Shown here piece by piece: positions 15,974 to 24,232 of a DNA stretch of 64,000 nucleotides. Numbering within the stretch: the first letter of the stretch is position 1; every line of letters begins with the position of its first letter. The stretch is taken from positions 1-64,000 of the forward strand of contig NZ_JPJG01000014.1 of assembly GCF_000765235.1 (NCBI RefSeq). Reading direction: 5' to 3'. The position numbers and the translations under genes are program-made. The notes below the pieces were generated by a model, which saw nothing but the letters and a program-made list of their open reading frames with translations, was not told where the DNA came from and did no database searches. The DNA comes from Oscillibacter sp. ER4. Its GTDB lineage: Bacteria; Bacillota; Clostridia; Oscillospirales; Oscillospiraceae.

Positions 15974-16903
15974 ATGGATATTCCTGTTTATCTGGTCGCC
16001 GGATTTCTCGATTCCGGCAAAACGAGCTTTATCAACGGCATTTTGGAGGACGGCTTTGCCCGCGAGGACAAGACGCTTCTCATTTGCTGCGAAGAGGGCG
16101 ACGAAGAATACGAGAAGAAGGCACTCGACAACGTCACCGTCGTCACGGTGGACGACGAAGAGGAACTGACGCTCGCCTTCTGCAAGGAGCTCGAAAAGAA
16201 ACACCACCCCAAGCAGGTGCTCATCGAGTACAACGGCATGTGGCAGATGGAAAAGCTCTATCGCGAGGTGCTGCCCGCCAACTGGGTGCTCTATCAGATC
16301 ATGACGTTCGTGCAGGCGCCGACGTTCGAGCTGTTCGTCAAGAACATGGGGCAGCTCATGATGGAAAAGATCACGAACGCGGACATGATCGTCTTCAACC
16401 GCTGCGACGACAAGCTCAAAGAGAGCCTGCGCGCGCGCAATCTGCGCATGGTCAACCGCCGCGCGGACATCTACCTTGAGGACAACGACGGCAACAGCGA
16501 GGATTACCTGACCGGCGACGAGTGCCCGTTCGACATGACGCCCGACCTCATCGACATTCCCGACGACGACTACGGCGTGTGGTACGTCGACGCGATGGAC
16601 CATCCCGACCGCTGGGATGGCAAAAAGGTCCACATGAAGCTCATCATGTGCCACTCGAAGAAGTTCCCGGGCATCCACTGCCCCGGCCGCTTCGTGATGA
16701 CCTGCTGCGAAAACGACATCCAGTTCGTCGGCATCGTCGCCAAGGGCGACAGCCTGAAGGCCTACAAGAATCGCGACTGGGTCGATATCACTGCCACGGT
16801 CAAAAAGGAGCACCTCGACGCCTATGAGGGCGAGGGCCCCGTGCTGTACGTCGAGCGCATCACCACCACGTCGAAGCCCGCGCAGGAAGTCGTGTCGTTC
16901 TGA
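15974..16903 (+). CDS. G3E-like GTPase with a C-terminal CC-containing domain
   Basis: The 309-residue protein begins MDIPVYLVAGFLDSGKTSFINGIL, with a P-loop at 10-18 and an NRCD motif (ADMIVFNRCD) in the guanine-specificity position. It lacks the CxCC motif of its neighbour; a Cys pair LLICCEEGDEE follows strand 2. The last third (MKLIMCHSKKFPGIHCPGRFVMTCCENDIQFVGIVAKG, then DWVDITATV) resembles the DUF1980/TIGR03943 C-terminal domain, with its conserved MTCC-x-D motif, otherwise seen in proteins encoded beside permeases. A GTPase fused to this Cys-rich domain, coupled to a His-rich metallochaperone, points to metal trafficking. The specific partner is unknown. Confidence 0.7.
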   Translation: MDIPVYLVAGFLDSGKTSFINGILEDGFAREDKTLLICCEEGDEEYEKKALDNVTVVTVDDEEELTLAFCKELEKKHHPKQVLIEYNGMWQMEKLYREVLPANWVLYQIMTFVQAPTFELFVKNMGQLMMEKITNADMIVFNRCDDKLKESLRARNLRMVNRRADIYLEDNDGNSEDYLTGDECPFDMTPDLIDIPDDDYGVWYVDAMDHPDRWDGKKVHMKLIMCHSKKFPGIHCPGRFVMTCCENDIQFVGIVAKGDSLKAYKNRDWVDITATVKKEHLDAYEGEGPVLYVERITTTSKPAQEVVSF

Positions 16904-16984
16904 CGACGCGATTTGCGGAGGTAAGGTGAATCAGCAGCGCGCGCAGCGCTGCGGAGTTTTCTCCTGCTAACCCGCAGGCGGGAG

Positions 16985-17280
16985 CGAATAAAGGGGACAT
17001 TCTCTTCTCGAAGAGAATGTCCCCTTTTGAATCCCAAGGGAAGGATGAGGGGGGAACCCCCTCGCCCCCCGGCATTGCGGTTTTGAGGCTTGAAGAGCTG
17101 CTCAGCCTGCGGAATCGGGTACCTGCCGGGTGATGGTTCTAAACGATTTGACTTTTTTCTATCTTCGCTGTCGCTCCCTGATCTGAATGCAGTCTTGGTA
17201 GAATCCCCTGCCGTCGCTAGATTTTGCCAACCTTGCTGTCCCCCCAAAGCGGCATCGCTGCGCTCGCCGCACTTTTAAGT
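16985..17280. repeat. Structured intergenic repeat B (partial)
   Basis: The gap 16904-17310 holds a hairpin at 16990-17027 (AAAGGGGACATTCTCTTC stem), then GAATCCCAAGGGAAGG, and a left end ATTGCGGTTTTGAGGCTTGAA from 17074 that matches the end of repeat E. The following bases match the inverted body seen in repeat C, and the end (GCGGCATCGCTGCGCTCGCC) matches the interior of A and E. The right inverted end is missing, so the copy is truncated. No gene is supported. Confidence 0.75.
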
Positions 17281-17310
17281 TATCGTATATTTTTTACGAT
17301 AGCCATGTGG

Positions 17311-18159
17311 TCATATCCGCGGCGCGCCGCTCGTGCTGTGCACCTTACCGACGCCGAGCTTTGCGCGCAGCGGCGGTAAGTCGATGCCGAGCATCAGCTT
17401 GACGAGCCAGGCAAAAAACAGTAGCACTAAAATCGGAATCAGGCACGACGTGACGAGCATGACGGCGAGGGCCTCGATAAAGCGGTTCAGGACGGTTTTG
17501 AGCTGCCCGACCGCGGCGGTCGCCGCTCCGGTGATTCCCTCAGTCACCTTGGAAAAGAGGCCGGAAAGGCCGCTTTTTTCGCTCTCGTCCGCCTCGCCCG
17601 AGGTGGCGGACTGGATATCCTCGGTCGTCTGCTCGGCGTTTGCGATGGTCTCTTCGATTGAGGCGCGGTATGTGTCCTCGATCATGCTCGAAACCTTGAC
17701 GCCCGCCGGAATGGCAAACGCGATGGCGAGCGCGAATAGCAGCACGTGCCATGCGAGCTTCCCCAGCGCGGCACGCAGCTTTTTGGAAAAGAGCGCAGCG
17801 ATGCCAAGCGCGCAGGCTGCGGGGATCAGGATCGTGAACGACACGTAGGATGTGATCGTCAGCAGATACTTTTCCAAAAAGATGGCGCAGAGCACGATGA
17901 GGAAATAGCCGCTCAGGTCGGCGAGCTTTTCGGCGATGGGCGTCGCGGTGTCGCCCGGCAGGAGCGTGATGGCTGCGCTCGCGGCGGTGGACGCCGCTGT
18001 CAGCTCGAGCACCGTCTCCTGCTTTTCCGCGAGCGCGTCGATGGACGCTTGATGGTACGCGGGGTCGGACGCTCTCTTCCCTACCGCGAAGATGGAAAGG
18101 AGCGCCGCCAAAACGAGAAGCGCCGCGAGCGCGGCCTTCTTAGTTGTCACTGAATGCAT
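17311..18159 (-). CDS. Membrane protein of unknown function
   Basis: There are 282 residues from ATG 18159, with GGAGG six bases upstream. Membrane segments lie near residues 8-25, 85-105, 112-125, 135-155 and 235-260. Between the last two is a long hydrophilic helical region rich in Glu, Thr and Ser (SIEETIANAEQTTEDIQSATSGEADESEKSG), then FSKVTEGITGAATAAVGQLKTVLNRFIEA. I do not recognise a family. The gene stands alone between repeat B and the riboswitch leader, which points the other way. It could be an envelope or signalling protein, but nothing in the sequence decides this. Confidence 0.65.
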   Translation of the reverse strand: MHSVTTKKAALAALLVLAALLSIFAVGKRASDPAYHQASIDALAEKQETVLELTAASTAASAAITLLPGDTATPIAEKLADLSGYFLIVLCAIFLEKYLLTITSYVSFTILIPAACALGIAALFSKKLRAALGKLAWHVLLFALAIAFAIPAGVKVSSMIEDTYRASIEETIANAEQTTEDIQSATSGEADESEKSGLSGLFSKVTEGITGAATAAVGQLKTVLNRFIEALAVMLVTSCLIPILVLLFFAWLVKLMLGIDLPPLRAKLGVGKVHSTSGAPRI

Positions 18160-18374
18160 AGTCGCCTCCAAAAAACGGGATGGCTCTATCATACCGAAAC
18201 GGCGGAAGATGTCAAGAAAGCGCGGTTGCGGTCGCATCGCCGCGCGCGGTTTCAGTCCTCTCCATCACGTCGAAAACATAGAGAAGCGGTATGAAAATGC
18301 TAACATTCCGCTAATTTCTTTCGAATTTTTTCAAATTTTACATACCTTTTTCGAATTCTGTCTTGTCACCTGCC

Positions 18375-18403
18375 TTGTTTTTACGGAAAGTTCGTGATAG
18401 AAT
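18375..18403 (+). promoter_or_regulatory. Promoter of the riboswitch transcript
   Basis: TTGTTT (18375-18380), 17 bases, TAGAAT (18398-18403), about 110 bases before the aptamer. Confidence 0.6.
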
Positions 18404-18512
18404 ACAGATACGACAGGATCGGCGGATCTTTTTTCATTGATTCTGTCAAAACGGAAGTTTTTTCTTCCCCGTTTCCGGCGCGAAAGCGCCTGTACTGATC
18501 TGACAAGCAAAT

Positions 18513-18606
18513 CAAGCAATGTTTGGCAAACCTGCTGAAAAGCAGGGACGCAAAGCCAGAGGGGTCTAAGGCCGCCGTGTGTGGTTATGACAGCCGGTTG
18601 CAAATC
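18513..18606 (+). promoter_or_regulatory. Cyclic di-GMP-I (GEMM-I) riboswitch
   Basis: The conserved core is plain. GGCAAACC (18525-18532) is followed by the capped P2 stem CTGCTGAAAAGCAG with its GAAA-type tetraloop. Then come GGGACGCAAAGCC, the P3 arm, and the tetraloop-receptor side with GGTCTAAGG and TTATGACAGCCGGTTGC. The base before CAAACC corresponding to position 20 of the Vc2 aptamer is G (18526 preceding C), as in c-di-GMP rather than cGAMP binders. Between aptamer and gene lie a hairpin, GGAAGGGCAGCGCCCTTCC, and a second pairing region ending in TTTTTT (18675-18680), which would suit a transcription terminator platform. It controls the zinc-ribbon gene at 18703. Confidence 0.92.
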
Positions 18607-18682
18607 ATTCGGAAGGGCAGCGCCCTTCCTGCACCGCCCGGCCCTCTCTGAAAGCAAGGTACAGGCGGGAAACCTTTTTTGC
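18607..18682 (+). terminator. Likely riboswitch expression platform
   Basis: A strong hairpin (GGAAGGGC paired with GCCCTTCC) is followed by CCGCCC, later GGCGGG, and a T6 run at 18675-18680. Whether c-di-GMP turns it on or off cannot be read with confidence. Confidence 0.5.
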
Positions 18683-18702
18683 CGAAAAGAGGGGGAATGA
18701 AC

Positions 18703-19623
18703 ATGCGGCAAACATTTTATGAGTTCTGCATGCTGCACGAAAGGACAAACTTACTGAAAGAATGGGACGAATCGCGCAATTTTCCTCTCACGCCGGACAC
18801 CGTTTCCTACGGCAGCAAGAAAAAAGTCTGGTGGACGTGTGAAAACGGCCATTCGTGGCAGACGACGGTGCATGTGCGCTCCGAGGGGAGCGGCTGTCCG
18901 TACTGCACGGGGCGAAAGGTCCTGCCGGGTTTCAACGATCTTGGCACACTCTATCCCGACGTGGCCGCGCAGTGGGACCGCGAGAAAAACGGCTCGCTCT
19001 CGCCGCGCGACGTCTCCACGGGCTCGAAGATCCGCATCTGGTGACGCTGTCCAGAGGGGCACTCGTGGCAGTCGCCCGTCGCCTCGCGCACGGCGTGGGG
19101 GCACGGATGCCCCGTGTGCGCGGGCAAGACGATCGTCACGGGTGAAAATGACCTCGCCCACCTCCAGCCCGAGATTGCCGCACAGTGGGACAAGCGCAAA
19201 AACGGGCGATTGAAGCCCAGCGATGTCGCCGTCAGTTCCAACCGTCCCGCTTGGTGGCGCTGCGAGCTGGGGCATTCCTACCGCGCCACAGTCTCGTCGC
19301 GCACGCAGCGCAAGACCGGATGTCCCTACTGCGCGGGACGCAAGGTGCTCAAAGGCTTCAATGATCTCAAGACGCTCTGCCCCGACATTGCTTCGCAGTG
19401 GCATCCGTCGCTCAACGGCGCGCTGACGCCGGAGATGGTCACGCCCGGCAGCAACAAAAAGGTCTGGTGGCAGTGCTCCATGGGACACGTGTGGAAATCC
19501 GTCATCTATCCGCGCACCGGCGCGCAGCAGTGCGGCTGCCCCGTCTGCGCCGGAAAGGTGAGCACAACACACGCGCGGCGTTACGCCCAGCTCGACGAAA
19601 TTCGCACCTTTACCGAGCTGTGA
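18703..19623 (+). pseudogene. Treble-clef zinc-ribbon repeat protein with in-frame TGA
   Basis: From ATG 18703 (seven bases after GAGGGGG) the frame runs to TAG-free sequence ending TGA 19621-19623, but with TGA at codon 114 (19042-19044). The full frame would give 306 residues and four repeats of about 70 residues. Each repeat has a WW-x-C core, GHSWQ or a similar stretch, CPYC or CPVC, then a linker with ending AAQWD or ASQWH. This is the zinc-ribbon/treble-clef domain called DUF4379 (PF14311). Three repeats read VWWTC, AWWRC and VWWQC; the second reads IW-stop-RC, so TGA stands exactly where Trp (TGG) is expected. Either it is a one-base nonsense mutation or TGA-C is read through. TGA ends many genes here, so general recoding is excluded. 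It is under the c-di-GMP riboswitch. Confidence 0.8.
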
Positions 19624-19648
19624 CAGGACCAATTCTATAAAAACGATC

Positions 19649-19689
19649 AAGGCTGCGGAAAGCGATGTGCTTTCCGCGGCCTTACTTTT
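19649..19689 (+). terminator. Terminator after the zinc-ribbon gene
   Basis: AAGGCTGCGGAAAGC pairs with GCTTTCCGCGGCCTT (19649-19683), followed by ACTTTTTG. Confidence 0.8.
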
Positions 19690-19930
19690 TGCCTGATTTG
19701 GACGCACTGTCAGCACTATGTTTAGCGCTGACGCGTTTTCTTTCCCGCTTTCGCCAAAAAGCAGCGCCCCTCTCTATTGCGGCGAGGGACGGTACAATCT
19801 GTTCAATGAGTCAACTTGTTGCCGCAGGCAAAACAAATGATTGTTACATGTGGACACTTGCGCCTGATTTTTCCCTGTGCTATAATGCAGTTACTTTAAT
19901 CGGATAAATTACCTGTAAAGGAGAATCATC
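19690..19930 (+). promoter_or_regulatory. Leader of the aminotransferase gene with promoter at 19858-19886
   Basis: TTGCGC (19858-19863), 17 bases and TATAAT (19881-19886) lie upstream of AAGGAG. The remaining bases hold no visible gene or riboswitch. Confidence 0.6.
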
Positions 19931-21202
19931 ATGGATTATATGGCTCTTTCCGCTGCCGAGTGGCAGCAGGAATACGACAAGGTGTCCGCCGAATACGAGA
20001 GCTGGAAGGCCAAGGGCCTCAAGCTCAACATGGCACGCGGCAAGCCGAGCAAGCAGCAGCTCGACCTTGTCAGCGGCATCCTGACCGCGCTGACCAGCGC
20101 CGAGGAGTGCGTGGACAGCGGCGTGGACGCCCGCAACTACGGCGAGCTCAAGGGTCTTGAGAGCGCGCGTAAGCTGTTCGCCGATATCCTCGGCTGCAAG
20201 ACCTCTCAGGTCTTCGCCGGCGGCAATTCGAGCCTCCAGCTCATGTACGACACGGTCTCCAAGGCCTACACCCACGGCCTGCTGCACAGCGAAAAGCCGT
20301 GGTGCAAGGAAGAGAGCGTCAAATGGCTCTGCCCCGCGCCGGGCTATGACCGCCACTTCAAGGTGACCGAGAGCTTCGGCTTTGAGCTCATCACCATCCC
20401 GATGACCGAAAACGGCCCCGACATGGACATTGTCGAAAACCTCATCAAGGACCCGAGCGTCAAGGGCATGTGGAACGTGCCGAAGTACTCGAACCCCGAC
20501 GGCATCATCTACTCCGACGAGACCATCGAGCGCATTGCGAAGATGAAGCCCGCGGCTCCCGACTTCCTGCTCATGTGGGACAACGCCTACTGCATCCACG
20601 AGTTTGACGGCGAGTTCGTCCCGTTCAAGGATATTCTGAGCGAGTGCGAGAAGTACGGCAACGCCGACATGGTCTTCGAGTTCGCTTCCACGAGCAAGGT
20701 GACGCTCCCCGGCGCGGGCATTGCGTGCTTTGCGTGCAGCGAAGCCAACATGGAGTACATGACCAAGCTCATCGGCATTCAGGCCATCAGCTTCGACAAG
20801 ATGAACCAGCTGCGTCACGTCAAGTATCTCCAGAACAAAGAACACACCCTCGCGCTGATGAAAGAGCACGCCAAGATCATGAAGCCGAAGTTCGACATGG
20901 TCGTCGAAACGCTCGAGCGTGAGATCAAGCCGCTCGGCATTGCGAGCTGGCACACGCCCAAGGGCGGCTATTTCGTCTCCGTAAACACGGCCCCTGGCCT
21001 TGCCAAGCGCACGCTGGCGCTGGCCAAGGAGGCGGGCGTCGTGATGACGAGCGCGGGCGCGACCTATCCGTACGGACACGACCCTCTTGACAGCAACATC
21101 CGCGTCGCCCCATCGCTGCCCCCTGTCGAGGAGCTTGAACAGGCGATGGCCGTCTTCTGCTGCTGCCTCAAGCTTGCCGCGCTGGAGAAGAGCAAGAAGT
21201 AA
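19931..21202 (+). CDS. PLP aminotransferase of the aspartate aminotransferase-like type (PF12897 group)
   Basis: The 423-residue protein starts at ATG 19931 after AAAGGAG. It carries GLKLNMARGKPSKQQLDL, FAGGNSSLQLMYD, WNVPKYSNPDGIIYSDE and WDNAYCIHEF. The PLP lysine is Lys256 in FASTSKVTLPGAG. NVPKYSNPDG in place of NPxNPTG marks the diverged bacterial aspartate aminotransferase subgroup. Expected reaction: aspartate plus 2-oxoglutarate to oxaloacetate plus glutamate, in the cytosol. It stands as a single gene with its own promoter and terminator. Substrate assignment follows the family and is not proven here. Confidence 0.85.
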   Translation: MDYMALSAAEWQQEYDKVSAEYESWKAKGLKLNMARGKPSKQQLDLVSGILTALTSAEECVDSGVDARNYGELKGLESARKLFADILGCKTSQVFAGGNSSLQLMYDTVSKAYTHGLLHSEKPWCKEESVKWLCPAPGYDRHFKVTESFGFELITIPMTENGPDMDIVENLIKDPSVKGMWNVPKYSNPDGIIYSDETIERIAKMKPAAPDFLLMWDNAYCIHEFDGEFVPFKDILSECEKYGNADMVFEFASTSKVTLPGAGIACFACSEANMEYMTKLIGIQAISFDKMNQLRHVKYLQNKEHTLALMKEHAKIMKPKFDMVVETLEREIKPLGIASWHTPKGGYFVSVNTAPGLAKRTLALAKEAGVVMTSAGATYPYGHDPLDSNIRVAPSLPPVEELEQAMAVFCCCLKLAALEKSKK

Positions 21203-21216
21203 GTCATATCTGCATC

Positions 21217-21250
21217 AAAAAAGCGGACCGCAGTGCGGTCCGCTTTTTCT
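21217..21250 (+). terminator. Terminator after the aminotransferase
   Basis: AAGCGGACCGC-AGT-GCGGTCCGCTTTTT with a preceding A-tract, so it can also serve the opposing gene. Confidence 0.85.
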
Positions 21251-21259
21251 CATTTCGAT

Positions 21260-22150
21260 TCACTTTTCCGCTTTCTTCTCTTCCCGCTTCAAGCGCCATA
21301 CGGCGAGTGAACGCACCAGAAGAACATTGATGAGCGCAAGGCGCGCGTAGCTGTAGACGACATTCAGAAGGAAGTACGGCGAAATGTTGCTGTAATTGCC
21401 GAGATCGTCGAGCAGCAGCGGCATAACGCCGTAGCTCATCAGAAGCGGCAGCGCGACAAGCGCGGCAAGCCAGCCGGCAGCGAGCCATTTGAGTTCCTTT
21501 TTTGTCGCGGACAGCTTCATTTTTCGGTAAGCGAGCACCGTCCAGACGGTCATCAGGACCATGGCGGCGAACTGCACCCATGCGATCGCAAGGCGCATAT
21601 AGTTCATCTGCGGCGTCCAGAGGTGCGTCATGAAGATGGTCGTCCACGAGAGGCCGGTCGCAAAGCGGAGGTAGAGATCAATACAGAGATAGGCCGCCCA
21701 GCCGCACCACAGGCCCGTGCGATGCTTCACCGTAAAGCAGATGATGCCGCAGAGGAAAAACGGCAGTCCGTAAATCAGCCCCGCCAGCAGATCGCCGGCG
21801 AGTATCAGGCAGGTGAGCAGAAGAACCGCGCCGATACACATTAAAATCGTACCCGCAATGGTGTGACGCTTTTCCTGCTCGGACGAAGTCTGCGGCGTGA
21901 AAGAGGCTGGTACTGCCTGTGCCGCGGGCGCGGCTGTTTCCGCCTTCGGCGCGTCCTCGCCGCGCACCAGCTCGTCAAGCGTCACACCGAAGAGCTCGGA
22001 GAGCTTTAATAGCTTGTCAAGTTCGGGGATGGAGGCGTCGGTCTCCCATTTGGATACGCTCTGGCGCGAGATGTCCAGCGCGTCGGCAAGGTCGCCCTGC
22101 GACCAGTTTTTCTGTGTGCGCAGGCGCACGATGTTCTCTCCAAGTGTCAT
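21260..22150 (-). CDS. XRE helix-turn-helix regulator fused to a membrane domain
   Basis: There are 296 residues. Residues 1-65 form an XRE domain (MTLGENIVRLRTQKNWSQGDLADALDISRQSVSKWETDASIPELDKLLKLSELFGVTLDELV). An Ala/Pro-rich linker follows, and then about six membrane segments from residue 97 to the end. Many Clostridia carry such membrane-tethered XRE proteins; they are thought to respond to envelope signals, but targets are rarely known. The ribosome site GGAG lies 11 bases upstream. No neighbouring partner gene is evident. Confidence 0.8.
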   Translation of the reverse strand: MTLGENIVRLRTQKNWSQGDLADALDISRQSVSKWETDASIPELDKLLKLSELFGVTLDELVRGEDAPKAETAAPAAQAVPASFTPQTSSEQEKRHTIAGTILMCIGAVLLLTCLILAGDLLAGLIYGLPFFLCGIICFTVKHRTGLWCGWAAYLCIDLYLRFATGLSWTTIFMTHLWTPQMNYMRLAIAWVQFAAMVLMTVWTVLAYRKMKLSATKKELKWLAAGWLAALVALPLLMSYGVMPLLLDDLGNYSNISPYFLLNVVYSYARLALINVLLVRSLAVWRLKREEKKAEK

Positions 22151-22566
22151 GTGATGGGGTTCTCCTTTGCAGATTTTCTGCGTTCAGCTTACCAAAAGGC
22201 GCGCAAAAAGTCCACCAAGCGGGGTTGAAAAGTTAGCAACCAGCGGTTGCAGCTCAAAAAAGAGGCCATAAATGGCCTCTTTTTTGAAAAAGTTTCGCTG
22301 CGCTTTGTGCCTTGCCACCCGTAGGGAGGCTGTGACACACGCTTCGCGCAAAGTATTTTTTGTCACGCGCAGGTCGCGACAAAAAATAATCAAAACCATT
22401 TTGCGCCCGCGGGCGCGAAAAAATTGAGATCGTTTTTTCTGACGACATGCGCGTCAGAAAAAACTCCTCTCGCTCCGCAAACGTGCGCGCCTGCGGTGCG
22501 TGCGCTGCCGCGGAGCGCGATCCTTTTCAAAAACAAAGAGCGCCTTTCGGCGCTCTTTGTTTTTGA
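22151..22566. other. Hairpin-rich intergenic region with two terminators
   Basis: There are two strong terminators: AAAAAAGAGGCCAT-AA-ATGGCCTCTTTTTT at 22256-22285 and CAAAAACAAAGAGCGCC with its complement at 22528-22565 (for the minus-strand Dabb gene). Between them are short GC-rich inverted repeats such as CGCCCGCGGGCG and TTTTTTCTGACG with CGTCAGAAAAAA (about 22432-22462). No gene is supported. Confidence 0.6.
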
Positions 22567-22848
22567 TTAAAATTCGTAGTCTACGGCCACGCGGTCGGCG
22601 CGGATGGACTTGCAGATATCGCTCACGGCGACGTGGCGGGGATCGACCTTGTAGGCGTTCAGGTCATCCATCGTCTCAAACTCGGAAACGAGCACGGCGT
22701 CGTAGTTGTCCTTGCCGATATTCTTTGCGACTTCGCACTTTTTGAGCTGCGGGATCACGCCGTCGAGCGCGGCGAGCTTCGTCAGAAACTCGTTGGCCTT
22801 TTCCTCGGTGCCCTCGCGGAACTTCCACATTACGATATGACGGATCAT
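22567..22848 (-). CDS. Dabb (stress-responsive A/B barrel) domain protein
   Basis: The 93-residue protein starts at ATG 22848 after AAAGGAG. It begins MIRHIVMWKFREGTEEKANEFLTKL and contains CEVAKNIGKDNYDAVLVSEFETMDDLNAYKVDPRHVAV, which match the dimeric ferredoxin-like Dabb fold. The closing block around PRHVAVSDICKSI is also characteristic. Function of bacterial Dabb proteins is mostly unknown. It follows the aminotransferase gene by 16 bases on the same strand, so the two form an operon. Confidence 0.88.
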   Translation of the reverse strand: MIRHIVMWKFREGTEEKANEFLTKLAALDGVIPQLKKCEVAKNIGKDNYDAVLVSEFETMDDLNAYKVDPRHVAVSDICKSIRADRVAVDYEF

Positions 22849-22864
22849 AGGTATCTTCTCCTTT

Positions 22865-24058
22865 TTATCTTGCGTTGTAGACCTCGATGGCCTTTTTGAG
22901 GATATCCATGGCACGCTCGAGCTTGTCGCTTTCGATGACGTAAGCCATGCGGACCTCGTTTTTGCCCTTGCCGGGCGTTGCATACATCGATGCGCCGGGT
23001 GCAAACATCACCGTCTCGCCCGCGTCGTCAAACTCCTCGAGCAGCCACTGCTGGAACTTGTCGGCGTCGTCCACCGGCAGCGCCGCCATCACATAGAACG
23101 CGCCGCCCGGCACGTCGAACACCACGCCGGGGATCTCGCCGAGCTTGCGGCAGAGCGTGTCGCGGCGCTTCTTATACTCGTCGCGCACGGCGGCAAAATA
23201 CTCGGGGCCGACGGTGTAGAGCGCGGCAGACGCGATCTGGTCGAGCGTCGCGACCGAAAGTCTTGCTTGGCAGTATTTCATCGCGTGGTTCATGAACTCC
23301 TTATTCTTGGAGATCAGGCAGCCGATACGCGCGCCGCAGGCGGAAAAGCGCTTGGAGACCGTGTCGATGACGATGATGTTGTCACCCGCCCTGTCGGCAA
23401 ACTCGCCAAACGACTGGAGCTTCTCCCCGCCGTAGACGAATTCGCGGTACGCCTCGTCGCCGATGAGGAACAGATCATGCTTCTGTGCGACATCGACGAG
23501 CATCTCCATCTCCTCGTGGCTCAGCACAACGCCGGTCGGGTTGCCGGGGTTCGTGACCATGATGGCGCGCGTGCGCTCGTTGATGAGTGACTCAATCTTC
23601 TCGCGCTCAGCGTAGCGATACCCCTCCTCCGGGCAGGTCGGGATCGGGCGAATCGATGCACCGCAGGTGCGGGTCATCGTGTTGTAGTTGGGGTAGAACG
23701 GCTCGGGAATGAGAATTTCGTCGCCGTCGTCGAGAATGCACTGCAGCGCGATCTGAAGCGCTTCGCTGCCGCCGACGGTGACGTAGATCTCGCTCTTGTC
23801 GAAGTGCATGTCGAGCTTGTCGTAGTAGTTCTGGATCGCGTCGATCAGCTCGGGGATGCCGGGCGAGGGCGCGTAGGCCAGCACCGGCTGCTCGAAGTGA
23901 CGGACCGCCTCGAAAAACGCGGGAGGAGTCTGTACGTCGGGCTGGCCGATGTTGAGGTGATAGATGTTGATGCCGCGTGCCTTCGCCGCCACTGCGTACG
24001 GGTGGAACTTGCGCATCGGAGACAGGCCGCATTTTTCAACTTTGCTGGAAAATTTCAT
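22865..24058 (-). CDS. Pyridoxal phosphate aminotransferase class I/II (AspB-like)
   Basis: The 397-residue protein contains NIGQPDVQTP (36-45), YAPSPGIPELIDAI, GGSEALQIAL (96-105), NPGNPTG (170-176), DEAYREFVY (201-209) and the PLP lysine Lys236 in DTVSKRFSACGARIG, with the C-terminal substrate-binding Arg in KNEVRMAYV. These residues mark the fold I aspartate/aromatic aminotransferase group. Acidic or aromatic amino acids are likely substrates, with 2-oxoglutarate. It is first in a two-gene operon with the Dabb protein. Confidence 0.9.
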   Translation of the reverse strand: MKFSSKVEKCGLSPMRKFHPYAVAAKARGINIYHLNIGQPDVQTPPAFFEAVRHFEQPVLAYAPSPGIPELIDAIQNYYDKLDMHFDKSEIYVTVGGSEALQIALQCILDDGDEILIPEPFYPNYNTMTRTCGASIRPIPTCPEEGYRYAEREKIESLINERTRAIMVTNPGNPTGVVLSHEEMEMLVDVAQKHDLFLIGDEAYREFVYGGEKLQSFGEFADRAGDNIIVIDTVSKRFSACGARIGCLISKNKEFMNHAMKYCQARLSVATLDQIASAALYTVGPEYFAAVRDEYKKRRDTLCRKLGEIPGVVFDVPGGAFYVMAALPVDDADKFQQWLLEEFDDAGETVMFAPGASMYATPGKGKNEVRMAYVIESDKLERAMDILKKAIEVYNAR

Positions 24059-24232
24059 GTTGTGCTCCTCCTTTTTTATTATGATGACCGCCGGTCATCC
24101 GCCGGTCATATTCAATACACGTATGATATCAGTCCAATGCTGGTTATATAGTATAACGGCTGCACTTTTCAAAGACAACTGAAATTTTGCCGGTAAACTG
24201 CATAAAATATCACGGGCAGAAATTGTCAACAC

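Noticed and set aside
14675-16813. 712-codon open frame on the minus strand over the GTPase genes
   Set aside because: It is the antisense of the His/Asp/Glu-rich region and of GC-rich codons. It has no family resemblance and conflicts with two clear GTPases.
19042-19044. TGA considered as selenocysteine or genome-wide Trp codon
   Set aside because: The conserved residue is Trp, not Cys, and no selenocysteine insertion hairpin is evident. TGA ends many intact genes here, for example at 16901-16903.
22289-22527. Possible additional copy of the A/E repeat family
   Set aside because: It has GC-rich hairpins but lacks the AAAGGGG-ATTCTCT frame and the ATTGGCAGT-type ends.
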